From assembly GCA_025558095.1 (NCBI GenBank), contig JAIVFI010000006.1:1-64000 (forward strand): 64,000 bases of DNA. Direction: 5' to 3'. Origin of the DNA: Hyaloraphidium curvatum. Lineage: Eukaryota > Monoblepharomycota > Hyaloraphidiomycetes > Hyaloraphidiales > Hyaloraphidiaceae. The notes under the pieces were generated by a model, which made no database searches, was not told where the DNA came from, and worked only from the letters and a program-made list of their open reading frames with translations. The position numbers and the translations under genes are program-made. The number at the start of each line of letters is the position of its first letter. The first letter of the stretch is position 1. Positions 1 through 10,360 of this stretch are shown in pieces.

Positions 1-132
1 GGCAGCAGCATGCAGTGTATCCTTTGGAATTCATCTCCCGGGACCTCGGCCGCCCGACGTTGACCGCAATCCGCGGAGGGTTTCCCCGCCCGGCCCTCGG
101 CCGACCGCGTCCCTCTAACCACGCGCCTCACC

Positions 133-1025
133 ATGCCCACCGCCCTCGCCCCGCCCTCCCCCGAATCCGAGCCGCTGATCTCCCGCGCGGACCTCGACGC
201 CCTCGCCGCGCGCGTCTCGGCGGCCGTGCCCGACGCCATCGAGGTGCCGGCGGTGTTCGCCGGGAAGGCCGTCGGGCGGCTGTTCGCGGGCTTCGGCGCG
301 TTCCTCTCCCGCGGGGTGGGCACACCGACGCGTCCAACAAAATGAAACGCGTGCTGACGCGTCGCTCGGGGGCAGAACGTGGTCGACCTCGCCATCGGCG
401 TCATCATCGGCGCGTCGTTCCAGAGCATGGTCCGCTCGCTGGTCGACGACATCTTCTCGCCCGTGCTCGGCCTCATCTCCGGCGTCGGTCTTCCGCCGCA
501 CTCTCCCCGCCCATTTCTGACCCCAGTTCCCCCCGCCCGGGCAGTCCTCGCTCTCCAACAACTTTGCCGTCATCCGCCCAGGCGTCTCGGGGAACCGCAC
601 ATACAACACCCCGCACCAGGCGAGCGAGGACGGCGCGGTGGCGCTCAAGTGGGGCTCGTTCGTGCAGTGCGTGGTCCTTTCGCGCACGGACGCGCCCCCG
701 TCGGCCGGCTGACCGCCGCCAGAACGACGATCAACTTCCTCCTCGTCGGCCTCGTCCTGTTCCTCCTGTCGCGGGCGATGCAGGGCGCCGAGGCCGCCAA
801 AGATGCGCTGATCGAGGACGACCCGGAGGCGCCGGCGTTCAAGGAGTGCGGGATGTGCCTGGAGCTGGTGAAGGGGCAGGCCAAGGTGGGTGGCGGATGG
901 CGGTAAGGCGGCACCAGGCGGCTGATGCGGGTGGGGGAAAGGCTTGCAGGCATTGCGGGCACAGGTTCGACGGTGGAGGGGAGAACAGGAGGCCCGGGGA
1001 CCTGGAGGCGGGGACGGCGCGATGA
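133..1025 (+). CDS. mscL: MscL-type large-conductance mechanosensitive channel with C-terminal zinc ribbon
   Basis: Five exons by splice phase: 133-315, 376-483, 545-666, 723-885, 942-1025, giving about 219 residues. The family forms a pentameric membrane pore that opens under bilayer tension and releases solutes on hypo-osmotic shock. TM1 carries the family signature [15 protein letters not shown] (exon 2). A loop with an NRT sequon follows, then TM2 [14 protein letters not shown] (exon 4). The tail has two CxxC pairs, CGMC and CRHC, split by the last intron, so a small zinc ribbon is likely. Exon 5 is supported only by phase and by completion of the second CxxC pair. The gene converges on the receptor-like kinase, with about 50 bp between stops. 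MscL is chiefly prokaryotic, so an old transfer is possible. Confidence 0.85.
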
Positions 1026-1075
1026 CGGGCTCACAGCATCGCATGGGGAACGTGCACCGGCCCGCGGTCCCCGAA

Positions 1076-3376
1076 CTAAACCGGCCCCGTCGCCCCCACG
1101 ATCTTGCCCAGCTCCTCCGCGACCGTCGCAAACGCCGGCCGCTTCCCCGGGTCCTGGTCCCAGCACCGCACCACCAACCCCCACAGCGCGTCCGGCACCC
1201 CCTCCGGCCTCGGGGGCCTCGTGCCCAGCACCGCGGCATTGTAGAGCACCTGCGATGCACAGCGCGTCAGCCCCGCACCGGATGTAGTACGCACCGGAAC
1301 ACCCACCACCGCCGGGTTCCCCAGGTCCTCGAAGGGGTACTTCCCCCCGCTGAGCACCTCGTAGCACACCATCGCGAACGCGTACACGTCCGCCGGCTTG
1401 CCCAGCGGGTGGCCTGCGACCATCTCGGGGGCGAGGAACCCCGGGGTGCCGCTGACGTGCCCGCCGACGGTGCCGGCGGTGGACCGGCCGACCTCGGACC
1501 GCACGCGGGAGAGGCCAAAGTCCGCGATAAGGGATTTGCCCCCGTCAACAAGCACGTTGAGGGACTTCAGATCGCCGTGGAGGATGCCGAGGCCGTGGAG
1601 GTAGACCATCCCGCGGGCGACGTCGAGGAGGAGGCGCAGGCCTGCGTCGCGGGGCCAAGAGCGCGCGGAGAGGTATTTGCGCAGGTTGCCGTCGGGGACG
1701 TAGTCGGTAACCATCATCGGCGGGTCGGCGGAGTATGCCATGAGGGGAAGGACTGCCAACACGGAACGTCAGCCGGCTCGCCGGAAGCCGTCGCGTATCG
1801 GCCACCACCCACCGTTCCGCTGAACCAACCCCTCCCACGTCCCGACCTCCCTGAAGAACGCCTGCATCACCTTGTCGTCCGCCTCCCCCTTCAACGACTT
1901 GACCGCTACCGGGATCGTCCCCCGCAGCAAGCCCTGGTGCACCACGCCGAAGCTCCCCTCGCCGATCTTCTTGTCCCGGAGGACGGTGATCTCGGAGGCG
2001 GGAACGAGGAGCTTCGAGACGTGGGGGGGTTGCGGGGGGGAGGAGGTGGAGGTGGGGTCGGTGGCGGAGCGCGCGGGGGTCGGGGACGAGGCCGCGGCGG
2101 CCACAACGAGCACCGAAGCCGCCGCGGCCGCTTGGGCCGCCGGGGTCGCCAGGGGCGGAGGAGCAGGCAACGCTGCCGGCGCCATCACATCGTGTGCCGC
2201 CGCCGCCCCGTGGCGCTCCCACGGTACCTCCGATCCCGGGCCCAGATCCTCCACCGCGGCGTCGAGGTACGGCACCGACGGCGCGGCCGTGTTCCAGGGC
2301 ACCGAAGCCGAGCCGGCGGCCGCGACTCCGGCCGGGATGGCGAGCGAGGCGGTCGGCGCGGCGGGCACGGGCGGCGGGACCGGCAGCGACGGCGGCGCGG
2401 CGTTGAACACCTCCACCGTCGACTTTGCCCCGGGGTCGTCCGTCGGGACGGTGTAGTTTGGGTTGCCCTTTGCAGCCTCCGCCTCGCGCGCGCGCTTCCG
2501 CCACCAGAAGAAGAGCCCGGCCAGCAGCCCAAGGGCAACGACCCCGCCGAGGACGCCGCCGACGATGGCGCCGATGTTGGGCCCCGCGGGAGGTGGGGGA
2601 GGGGGCGGGGCCGGCGGGGCGACGGGGAAGGCCATGATCTGGCCGGGAACGTTGGGTAGGCATTGGAAGTAGCGGGTGAAGTTGCGGTTCACTGTGGGCA
2701 GGGCTGCACGATCAGAGTGGGGAAGCGGGCCGAGCGCCCGACCCACAGGAGGCGTCGTAGAAGGGCAGGCAGACCCCCAGCTGTGTCTGCACCGGGGCCA
2801 GGGTGGACGCAACGGTGCACGCGGCGTCGGTGAAGTAGTTGAGCACCGCGTTGGTGGGGTTGCAGGAGAGCACGCCGTATTGGTTCGTGCCTGTGCCCAG
2901 CGGAACGCAGGTCCGGGCGAGGCTGGCGGTGCCGGCGTAGACGGAGGTGCCCGAAGTACAGGTGGTGCTGGTGGTGGCCTGCCAGTACGAGGCCGCGAGG
3001 TACGTCGACTGATGTGGCGGGGAAGGGGCCCGGAGTCAGCGGGTCATGGGAGCGCACCCCGCCGACCCACGGTGGTGTTCCCGAGCGCGAATCCCGCGGC
3101 GTCCGGGAAGCACGCCCGCGAGCCGTCCCAGTTGGGCAGCCCGGGGTTGATCCCGGCGGCGCACTGCACGGCGGGGCACGAGTCGACGACGAGGAGGTCC
3201 TGCCCGAGGGGCGTGCCGCCGCACGACTCGCCGCGGGGGAAATACGTGATCTGGCTGACCACGCTGGCCGCCGCGGGGCACACCAGGGTCGCCGGAAGGG
3301 CGAGGAGGAGGAGAAGTGCCGGGACCGCTGTTCGTCGCGCCCGGCGAAGCGGGGGTTCGGGCCGTCGGCCGCCCAT
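1076..3376 (-). CDS. Single-pass receptor-like TKL protein kinase (RLK1)
   Basis: Exons on the minus strand: 3376-3071, 3008-2747, 2691-1813, 1752-1295, 1249-1076; about 690 residues. Domains in order: signal peptide (LLLLLALPATLVCPAAAS), a Cys-containing ectodomain of about 190 residues starting SVVSQITYFP, a Pro-rich stalk, one TM segment (AIVGGVLGGVVALGLLAGLF) followed by WWRKR, a low-complexity Ala/Pro juxtamembrane region, then a kinase. Kinase motifs are intact: GEGSFGVV, VAVK, HGDLKSLN, DFG, APE. It should phosphorylate cytosolic substrates on sensing an extracellular cue; the ligand is unknown. The same architecture, with introns at the same points, occurs at 49128-51538, which supports the model. 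The 45-nt intron at 1294-1250 is a multiple of three and reads through. Confidence 0.85.
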
Positions 3377-4240
3377 CGCGGAGCCCGCGGGGCAAGCACG
3401 GAGGAGAGTGCCTCAGGCGAGGAGGTCGGGTGCCGCTCTTGGCCCTCAGAAGCAGCAGTTGGCTGCACGATGTCGTGAGTCAGGAAGATTGGGGGACCTC
3501 GCAAGGGATCGGGCAGGGTCCAAGCGTCCCAATTCGCACCCGAGTGTCGTTGCCGGGATAACCGACCTGGCCCCGTCCCTCGCCCGCCTCCAGAGCGGCC
3601 GTCCTAGAAGCCGTGCCGGGCGGGGCGCTGTCTCACGAAGTTTGTCGGTCGGCACCCGGTGGCGCCGGCCCGTTGCGCCGCGGCTCCCGACCCCCCGCAT
3701 CCCGGTAGATGGCGTCAGCTCACTCAATGAGGACACCGGTGCGGAGACGAGGGAGACGACTCCCAGCAAGCACCGGGAGCCCGCATCCCGCTCGGCGCCG
3801 GCTCCCTCCGAAGCCGCCCGTCCGGCTCCCGGCCTCCAGATGCGCGTGCAAAGGTATTCTCTTGCCCAAGCGCTCTTGGGCGGGAGCACCGCGGGAAGCC
3901 GGCGCCAGCTAGATTCTCCTGTCGGCCGTCTCGCGGCGGCGTGCATGCTCCCTGCGGCTCCGGCTCCCACGGCAAGCTGCAGGAACGCTCCCCTTCCCGT
4001 CCGATGCTTGCAAGCAATTGGCCTGCCCCGATCGACCGCCCCGGCGCCGGCACGGCAAGCGACTCAAAGACTCGCGGCGCGTACCGCGAGCCCGCGTCGG
4101 CCGCCGCGCCGGCTCCGTCCCGCAGTCTCCTCGGCTGCGAAGCGCACGCAAAAGGCTTTCGAAATGGTAGTGTTGGCGGTGCCGGCAAACCGCCTCCCGA
4201 AGGACTCTCGTCTCTGGCGGGAGCTCCGCGGCGGGGCGCG
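3377..4240. other. Intergenic region between divergent kinase genes
   Basis: About 860 bp between the start of the minus-strand receptor-like kinase and the truncated ankyrin-kinase on the plus strand. Long open frames cross it on both strands, but none shows a recognisable domain, and such frames are expected at this GC content. It probably holds the promoters of both genes. GGCTCC and CGGCTCCCG runs recur around 3770-3830 and 3955-3970. No LRR sequence is visible where the 5' half of the downstream kinase gene should lie. Confidence 0.5.
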
Positions 4241-5705
4241 ATGCCGGCTCCTTCCCGGTTCATCCTCGCGTGCCGGGCCAAGCGGTCCGAGGTGGTCTCG
4301 GCGCTGCTCCGCCGGGCAGACAGGGTCGACGTGATGCGGAGGAACAAGGCCGGGGAGACAGGGGTGGATGTTGCCCGTGCCGTGCGGGAGGCGGAGGCCG
4401 AGGCCGCGAGGGTCGCGGAGGAAGAGAGGAGGCGCGCGGAGGAGGAGCGCCTGAAGAAGGAGGCCGAGGTCGCGGCTTTCGCACGCGCGCTGGCGGAACT
4501 GGGATTGCACGCCGACGATAGGGACGGCGGGCCGGTGGAGGTGCCGCCACAAGCTCTCGCAGCTCCCGTCGGCGGGGCCGCGGGGCGCGCGGACAGCGCA
4601 TTTGAGCCGAGCACGAACCCGCCCCTCGGTCGCGTCCCCGACGCCCCCGCGCCTTCGCCTGCACCCGCACCCCCACCTCCCGTCGAGCGGCCCAGCGCAA
4701 CCAGCAGCTACGAAATCGACCCGAAGCACCTGCAACAGGGCGGCTTCCTCGGTCGGGGCGGCTTTGGGATGGTCATGGAAGGGACCTACCAGAAGCACAC
4801 CAAGGTCGCGCTCAAGATGATCAACGACGGCGCCGGGCTCTCGGGACGGCAGCTGCAGAAGGCCGTCGCGGGGCTGGAGCAGGAGATGGAGGTGTGGTCG
4901 CGGCTGCCGTACCACGCGAACGGTGGGTTGTCGCACGCCGAGCTGCTGGTCTGCCATTTCGCTCACCCCGTGTTCGACAGTGCTGCCGCTGATGGGATGG
5001 TGCCGCGAGCCCCTTTGCCTAGTCACGTTGCTCATGTCGGGCGGCACGGCCAAGCGGTACCTCGGCGGCCTCCGCCCGACGCCCTGGGAACCGCGTGCCG
5101 TGCACCGCCTTTTGTTCCAGGTGGCCCTGGGGATGCACCACCTGCACTCGCGGCCGACACCGATCCTGCACGTCGATCTCAAGGGCGACAACATCCTCGT
5201 GGACGAGAATGGCGTGGCCAAGGTTTCGGACTTCGGGATGTCGAGGATCCGCGCGACGGCGTCGCTGCAGTCGACGAAAGGGCAGGGCGGCACGCCCATG
5301 TACATGGCCCCGGAACGTGGTTCACCTGGCGGCGCGATAGCAGCGACCACACTGACCGGCGGCCCCGCCTCCGCAGTGTTCGTCCGCCCCCGCCCCAAAC
5401 CGGGCACGCCCACCGACGTCTACGCCTTCGGCATGACCATGTGGGAGCTCCTCTCCGAAGGCGACACGCCCCTCCTGGACGAGATCATGGACGAGGACAT
5501 GATGCTCCCCGGCCGCGGCGGCATCGACATGGAGCTCTTCGGCGCGCGCGTGCGGGACGACCCCGAGTTCAGGCCCAGGCGGCCCGACGGGTGCAACGGC
5601 GCGGCGTGGGAGCTGATGAGGAGGTGCTGGGCGGCGGACGCGGCGAGCAGGCCGGGGTTCGGGGAGATCGCGGACGAGCTGCAGCGGATCGTGGCGTCGC
5701 TTTGA
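4241..5705 (+). CDS. 5'-truncated ankyrin-type TKL kinase, mosaic paralog
   Basis: Exons 4241-4922, 4981-5316, 5377-5705; about 448 residues from the first usable ATG. Homology to the LRR-ankyrin-kinases at 7013-9452 and 12395-14884 starts abruptly at FILACRAKRSEVV, inside the third ankyrin repeat, so the LRRs and first ankyrins are missing. A coiled coil, a Pro-rich linker and a complete kinase remain: GRGGFGMV, VALK, HVDLKGDN, DFG, APE. Roughly 4256-4820 is nearly identical to the minus-strand copy at 7880-8450, whereas the rest of the kinase domain has diverged, so the gene is a mosaic. It may be a free kinase without a sensor or a dying copy. The start codon is uncertain. Confidence 0.75.
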
Positions 5706-5889
5706 TGCGGGCTTGCCCTTTGGCGTTGGAGCATTGCATGGAGTATTGTTACGATGCTTACTTTATGAAGCTTTCCACTATTAACGAGGAGAGGGAGCGG
5801 GTCGAGGGCGGGCTGGTGCCGGGAACTTCCATCGCCCCGGCCCCCGACGCGTGTCTCCCCCCGTGACCCTACGAATCCAACCTGCCGCC

Positions 5890-6829
5890 ATGCCGACCGC
5901 CAGCAACGCCGCCGTCAACCTCGTGTACGAGGTCCACGAACCCGCCCCCGGCGCACCCCCGCTCGGCGCGCTCCTGCTCCTCCCCGGCCTAGCGTGCTCC
6001 CTCGCCCTCTGGGACCCCGCGTTCCTCGGCCGCCTCACTCAATCGGGGTTCCGCGTGGTGGCGATGAACAACCGCGGCGCGGGCGGATCGACGCGCCCGG
6101 CGGGGAAGTGGACGCTGGGGGAGATGGCACGGGACTGCGCGGCGGTGCTCGACGCCGCCGGCGAACGGCGGGCCGCCGTCCTCGGGCACTCGATGGGGGG
6201 CATGGTGGCCATGCGGTTCGCGTGCGACTTTCCGGGGCGCGTCTCCTCCCTCCTGGTCCTCGGCGCGGGGGCGGGTGCAAAGTACGCGAAGTCGCCGGGG
6301 GCCGCGCTGGCGGGGTACTTCCTCGCGCTGCAGGCGTGCTCGTGGCTGCACCCCTGGGCATCCTGGGCCTCTTCCTCCGCGGGCGCATGGGTGCGCGACG
6401 CGGAGCGCGGGACGATCCAGAAGATGTTCGCGGCCATCTCGGTCTCCTCCGCGAACCCAGGCGGGGCGGCGGCCAACGCGGGGGAGCTCTGGGCGAGGCA
6501 CTGGGAACGCGCGGGGGACGGCCCGGCACTGAGCGAAGGCCAGGTGTGGGCGACCTATGTGGATCTGCTGGAGGACGTCAGGAAGCTATCGTGCCCGGCG
6601 GCGGTGGTGTGCGGGACGGAGGACTGCTTCCAGCCGAAAGAGGCGATCGAGGCATTGCACGGGGCGATCCCGGGGTCTGAGCTCGTGTGGCTGGAAGGGT
6701 GGGCTCCCGCGGAGTCGCTCCGCGGCGGGGTTTGGCTAACTGGCCCCCAGGTACAACCACTGGTACCCGCCCGACGTATGGGTCCGGATCGCCGAGATCG
6801 CGGCGCGCACTGCCGAGCGCGGCAGATAA
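5890..6829 (+). CDS. Alpha/beta-hydrolase fold protein
   Basis: Two exons, 5890-6698 and 6751-6829; about 295 residues. The LLLLPGLACS segment matches the oxyanion-hole loop of the family and GHSMGGMVAM is the nucleophile elbow with the catalytic Ser. CGTEDCF lies where the acid residue is expected, and a His occurs in the last exon (YNHWYPP). The substrate cannot be told; close families include esterases and peroxidase-like hydrolases. The gene runs toward the LRR-ankyrin-kinase that ends at 7013. The same gene pair, with similar 3' flanks, recurs at 11270-14884, so the two were duplicated together. Confidence 0.85.
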
Positions 6830-7012
6830 AGTCCGCCACGTGTCTATCATGACCTGTAATGTATCGGTATATTCTGTGTCGCGGGCTCCTATATGCTAGG
6901 CGCCAGACGACGCGTTTCTTCTAGAAGGAGTCAAAGGAGCTATTTTTCGTTCAGAAGAAGGGTCGACGGAGAACGTTTTGCCCACAAAGTACACGGCAAA
7001 CGCTCTCGAGCT

Positions 7013-9452
7013 TCACAGCGCATCGAGGATCCGCTTCATCTCGTCCGCAACCTCCCCGAACCCCGGCCTCGCCGCCGCATCCATCGCCCAGCACCTCTGC
7101 ATCAGCGCCCACGTGGCGTCCGGGATCCCCCGCGGCCGCTCGGGCCGGAAGTCGGGGTCGCTCCGGATGCGCGGCTTGAACTCCTCGAAGTCGATGCCGT
7201 GCCCGGGGATGATCATGCCCTCGTCCAGGAGCTCCTGCATGAGCGGGGTCTTGCCCTCGGAGAGGAGCTCCCACATGGTCATGCCGAAGGCGTAGACGTC
7301 CGTCGCGGTGCCCGGTGTCGGCCTGGGCTTCCTGAAAGCTGCCGGACGTGGGTGAGCAAAAGGGAAACTGCCCGAAACACCGGGTACACTCACACTCGGG
7401 GGCCATGAACACCGGCGTCCCTCCACCCGAGATGGTCGAGCGAAGCGAGGCCGTGGTCCTGATCTTGGCCAGCCCGAAATCGGATATCTTCGCCACGCCG
7501 TTCTCGTCCACCAGCACGTTCTCGCCCTTGAGGTCGAGGTGCAGGATCGGCGTCGGCAGCGAGTGCAGGTGGTTCATCCCGAGCGCGACCTGGAACAGCA
7601 GGCGGTGCACCGCGCGGATCTCCCACGGCGTTGGCTTGAGCTTTCGGAGGTAGTCCTTGGCGGTGCCCGCCATGAGCAGCGTGACGAGGCACAGGGGCTT
7701 GCGGCACCATCCCATGAGCGGTAGAACTGCGCGATCGTACCTCGTCAGCTGTTGAAACCCCACAGGCCCGCGCCGGAAGGGCTCACCGTTGACGTGCGGA
7801 GGCAGTCTCCCCCAGACTTCCATCTCCTTGTCAAACTCCGCGATCACACCTCCGCCTTCGAGGTCCGCGGCATCGATCCCGTTGATCATCTTGAGCGCCA
7901 CCTTGGTGTGCTTCTGGTAGGTCCCTTCCATGACCATCCCAAAGCCGCCCCGACCGAGGAAGCCGCCCTGTTGCAGGTGCTTCGGGTCGATTTCGTAGCT
8001 GCTGGTTGCGCTGGGCCGCTCGACGGGAGGTGGGGGTGCGGGTGCAGGCGAAGGCGCGGGGGCGTCGGGGACGCGACCGAGGGGCGGGTTCGTGCTCGGC
8101 TCAAATGCGCTGTCCGCGCGCCCCGCGGCCCCGCCGACGGGAGCTGCGAGAGCTTGTGGCGGCACCTCCACCGGCCCGCCGTCCCTATCGTCGGCGTGCA
8201 ATCCCAGTTCCGCCAGCGCGCGTGCGAAAGCCGCGACCTCCGCCTCCTTCTTCAGGCGCTCCTCCTCCGCGCGCCTCCTCTCTTCCTCCGCGACCCTCGC
8301 GGCCTCGGCCTCCGCCTCCCGCAAGGCTCGGGCAACATCCACCCCAGTCTCGCCCGCCTTGTTCCTCCTCATCACGTCGACCCGATCGGCCCGGCGGAGC
8401 AGCGCCGAGACCACCTCGGCCCGCCTCGCCCGGCACGCGAGGATGAACCCCGTGTCGCCCTGCGCGTCGGCGGCGTCGGCGTCCACCCGCGGATCGCCGA
8501 GAAGGAGCTCGACGCAGGCGAGGTGGCCCGCGTCGCAGGCGAGCATGAACCCGGTACGGTCCTCGGGATCGCAGACGTTGGGGTCCAGGGAGGGATCTGC
8601 GAGGGCAGCGACGACCTTGGTGAGCTCGCCGTCGCGGCAGGCGGAAAAGAAAGCAACGCGAAGGGCAAGCAGGCTCCGCTCTTCCGCCTCGCGGCGCTGA
8701 CGCTCCCGTTCGGCCTCCTGCCGGCGGGCTTCATCCTCGCGCTGCACACGGGCGCGCTCGGCTGCCTCGGCCTCCTGCCGCTTCTTCAGCTGCTCCCTGC
8801 GGGCGGCGGGATTCCGCGCGGCCGTCTCGACCTCCGAACGCAGATTCTCTAGAACGTTGTTTCTGCTAAGGTCGAGTTTTGATAGCGTCGAGTTGTGGGC
8901 GAGCGCCTCCGCAAGCGCGTGGGCGCCCTCGACCCCGATGGAGTTGTTGTCCAGGTACAGGGTCGTCAGCGTTCTGTTGCCCTTCAGCGCCTCGGCGAGC
9001 GCGCGGGCGCCACCGTCCCCGATGGAGTTGGACCCCAGGGACAGTGTCGTCAGCGCCTCGTTGCCCTTCAGCGCCTCGGCGAGCGCGCGGGCGTCCCCGT
9101 CCGAGATGGAGTTGCTGTACAGGTACAGGGTCGTCAGCGTTCTGTTGCCCTTCAGCGCCTCGGCGAGCGCGCGGGCGCCCTCGACCCCGATGGAGTTGCT
9201 GCCCAGGTACAGGGTCGTCAGCGTTCTGTTGCCCTTCAGCGCCTCGGCGAGCGCGCGGGCGCCCCCTTCCCCGATGGAGTTGTTGTGCACGTCGAGGGTC
9301 GTCAGCGTCGAGTTGCCCTTCAGCGCCTCGGCCAGTGCCCGCGCCCCGCTGTCCCCGAGTGACTGCCCGTCGGCATTGAGCACCGTGTTCCCCGCGAGCT
9401 CTTTCCGCCAGTACGCCGCATCGTTCTTCGCGCGGCCGAACAGCTTCTTCAT
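7013..9452 (-). CDS. LRR-ankyrin-TKL kinase (copy A)
   Basis: Exons 9452-7787, 7726-7394, 7338-7013; about 774 residues. After a short start (MKKLFGRAKNDAAYWRKELA) come six 28-residue RNI-type LRRs (about residues 30-197) with the pattern NSIGxxGARALAEALKGN. A charged coiled coil follows, then three ankyrin repeats (about 260-365, e.g. DRTGFMLACDAGHLACVELL), another coiled coil, a Pro-rich linker and a kinase from about residue 485. Kinase motifs are intact: GRGGFGMV, VALK, HLDLKGEN, DFG, APE. No signal peptide or TM segment is seen, so it should be cytosolic. LRR plus ankyrin plus kinase suggests a sensor that signals by phosphorylation; the ligand is unknown. It is head to head with a small partner ORF. 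Confidence 0.85.
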
Positions 9453-9487
9453 TGCCGTACAGCGGCGACCCGCGGCGCTCCACGCGG

Positions 9488-9606
9488 CCCCGCGCGGGAG
9501 GAGACCCGACTGACTGACTGACTGACGAGCGGGGCGAGGGATTTCCCGTCGCCGCGAGCACCCGCAACTGCCCCCCGCGGCAGACACGCTCCCGACGCGC
9601 CTGCCG
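9488..9606. promoter_or_regulatory. Conserved divergent promoter, copy A
   Basis: Holds a GACT microsatellite (about 9507-9524), then GAGCGGGG and AGGGATTTC, and ends with GGCAGACACGCTCCCGACGC. The same ordered blocks recur upstream of all four LRR kinases, at 14938, 19545 and 24531. Their position between head-to-head genes suggests a shared bidirectional promoter. No TATA box is evident. Confidence 0.5.
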
Positions 9607-9634
9607 ATGCCGACACGCGGAGGGACGTGCCCTC

Positions 9635-9898
9635 ATGGCGGAGCTCCCCCGCGGGCCGCTCCCACCGCAGCAGAAGTGCGCGATGCTCACCGTGACGGTC
9701 GCCGTGCGGATGTACGACCTGCGCCCCGAGTCCTTCGTCGCGCTCGGCGAACGCGAGTTCCGCGCCCTGCGAACCTCGCTCGCCGCCTTCCGGGGACTCA
9801 CCTTCAGGTCGCCCCCCACCGCGACCCGCACGTGGCGCCCGTATCTCCTTCGCGGACCCACCGGTCGCGTCGGGCTCGTGGAGCTGCGTCAGGTGTGA
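9635..9898 (+). CDS. Small partner-gene ORF, unrecognised
   Basis: An intronless 87-residue frame starting ATG at 9635 (MAELPRGPLPPQQKCAML). It sits where the MYND partner genes begin at the other LRR kinases, and the first 30 nt after the shared promoter (GCCGATGCCGACA) match the copy at 19661. After that it diverges and carries no MYND finger. It could be a 5' remnant of a partner gene or an independent small gene. I recognise no domain. Confidence 0.35.
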   Translation: MAELPRGPLPPQQKCAMLTVTVAVRMYDLRPESFVALGEREFRALRTSLAAFRGLTFRSPPTATRTWRPYLLRGPTGRVGLVELRQV

Positions 9899-10009
9899 CT
9901 AAGCTGATGACCCGAACACCGGGTAGCGAGGCGCCGGCAAGCAAAAGTTGATACGTCGAGGCCGATATGAGGACGAGGACATGCAGATGGACGACGATGT
10001 TCGTTCCCC

Positions 10010-10360
10010 GGACTTCAATTCATCAAGTTGCGCCTCCTGCCCAACGAATCGAGACTGTAGCCGTTCCTCCACCTGTGCCTTCTTCCATGTCCCAGCAGCT
10101 CCTCCCGCGCCCTCTTCCACGGAGGACGTCCGCGCCGCGCCCCACTCGCCTCACGCGACGTGGCTCAGCCCGACCCACCTGATCCGCGTCGGGTACCTGC
10201 CACGGACTTGCGTCAGCCCCGCGTACACCTCCTCCGGCAACGAGAAACCCACCTCCCGCACACGGCCAGGTACACGCTCCCCGGGAACCCGCGGATCGAA
10301 GTCCCGCAGTCGACCCCGTTGCGCCGGAACCCGAGCGTGCGCGCGTCCAGGTCGAGGTCG
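10010..10360. repeat. Copied 3' end of the BTB-SPRY gene
   Basis: About 350 bp closely match 25359-25705, which spans the last exon and 3' flank of the BTB-SPRY gene on the same strand. Similarity stops sharply at 10360 (GGTCG followed by unrelated sequence). Both copies sit next to an LRR-kinase partner region, so a segment of the kind seen at 22-26 kb was probably copied here. Confidence 0.85.

Noticed and set aside
944..2659. A 571-codon plus-strand frame opposite the RLK1 gene
   Set aside because: It is the antisense shadow of the kinase, composed of His/Arg/Gly-rich sequence with no domain.
8866..9375. Regular 84-bp direct repeats resembling a CRISPR or satellite array
   Set aside because: They encode 28-residue LRRs in frame, with no spacers, in a eukaryotic gene.
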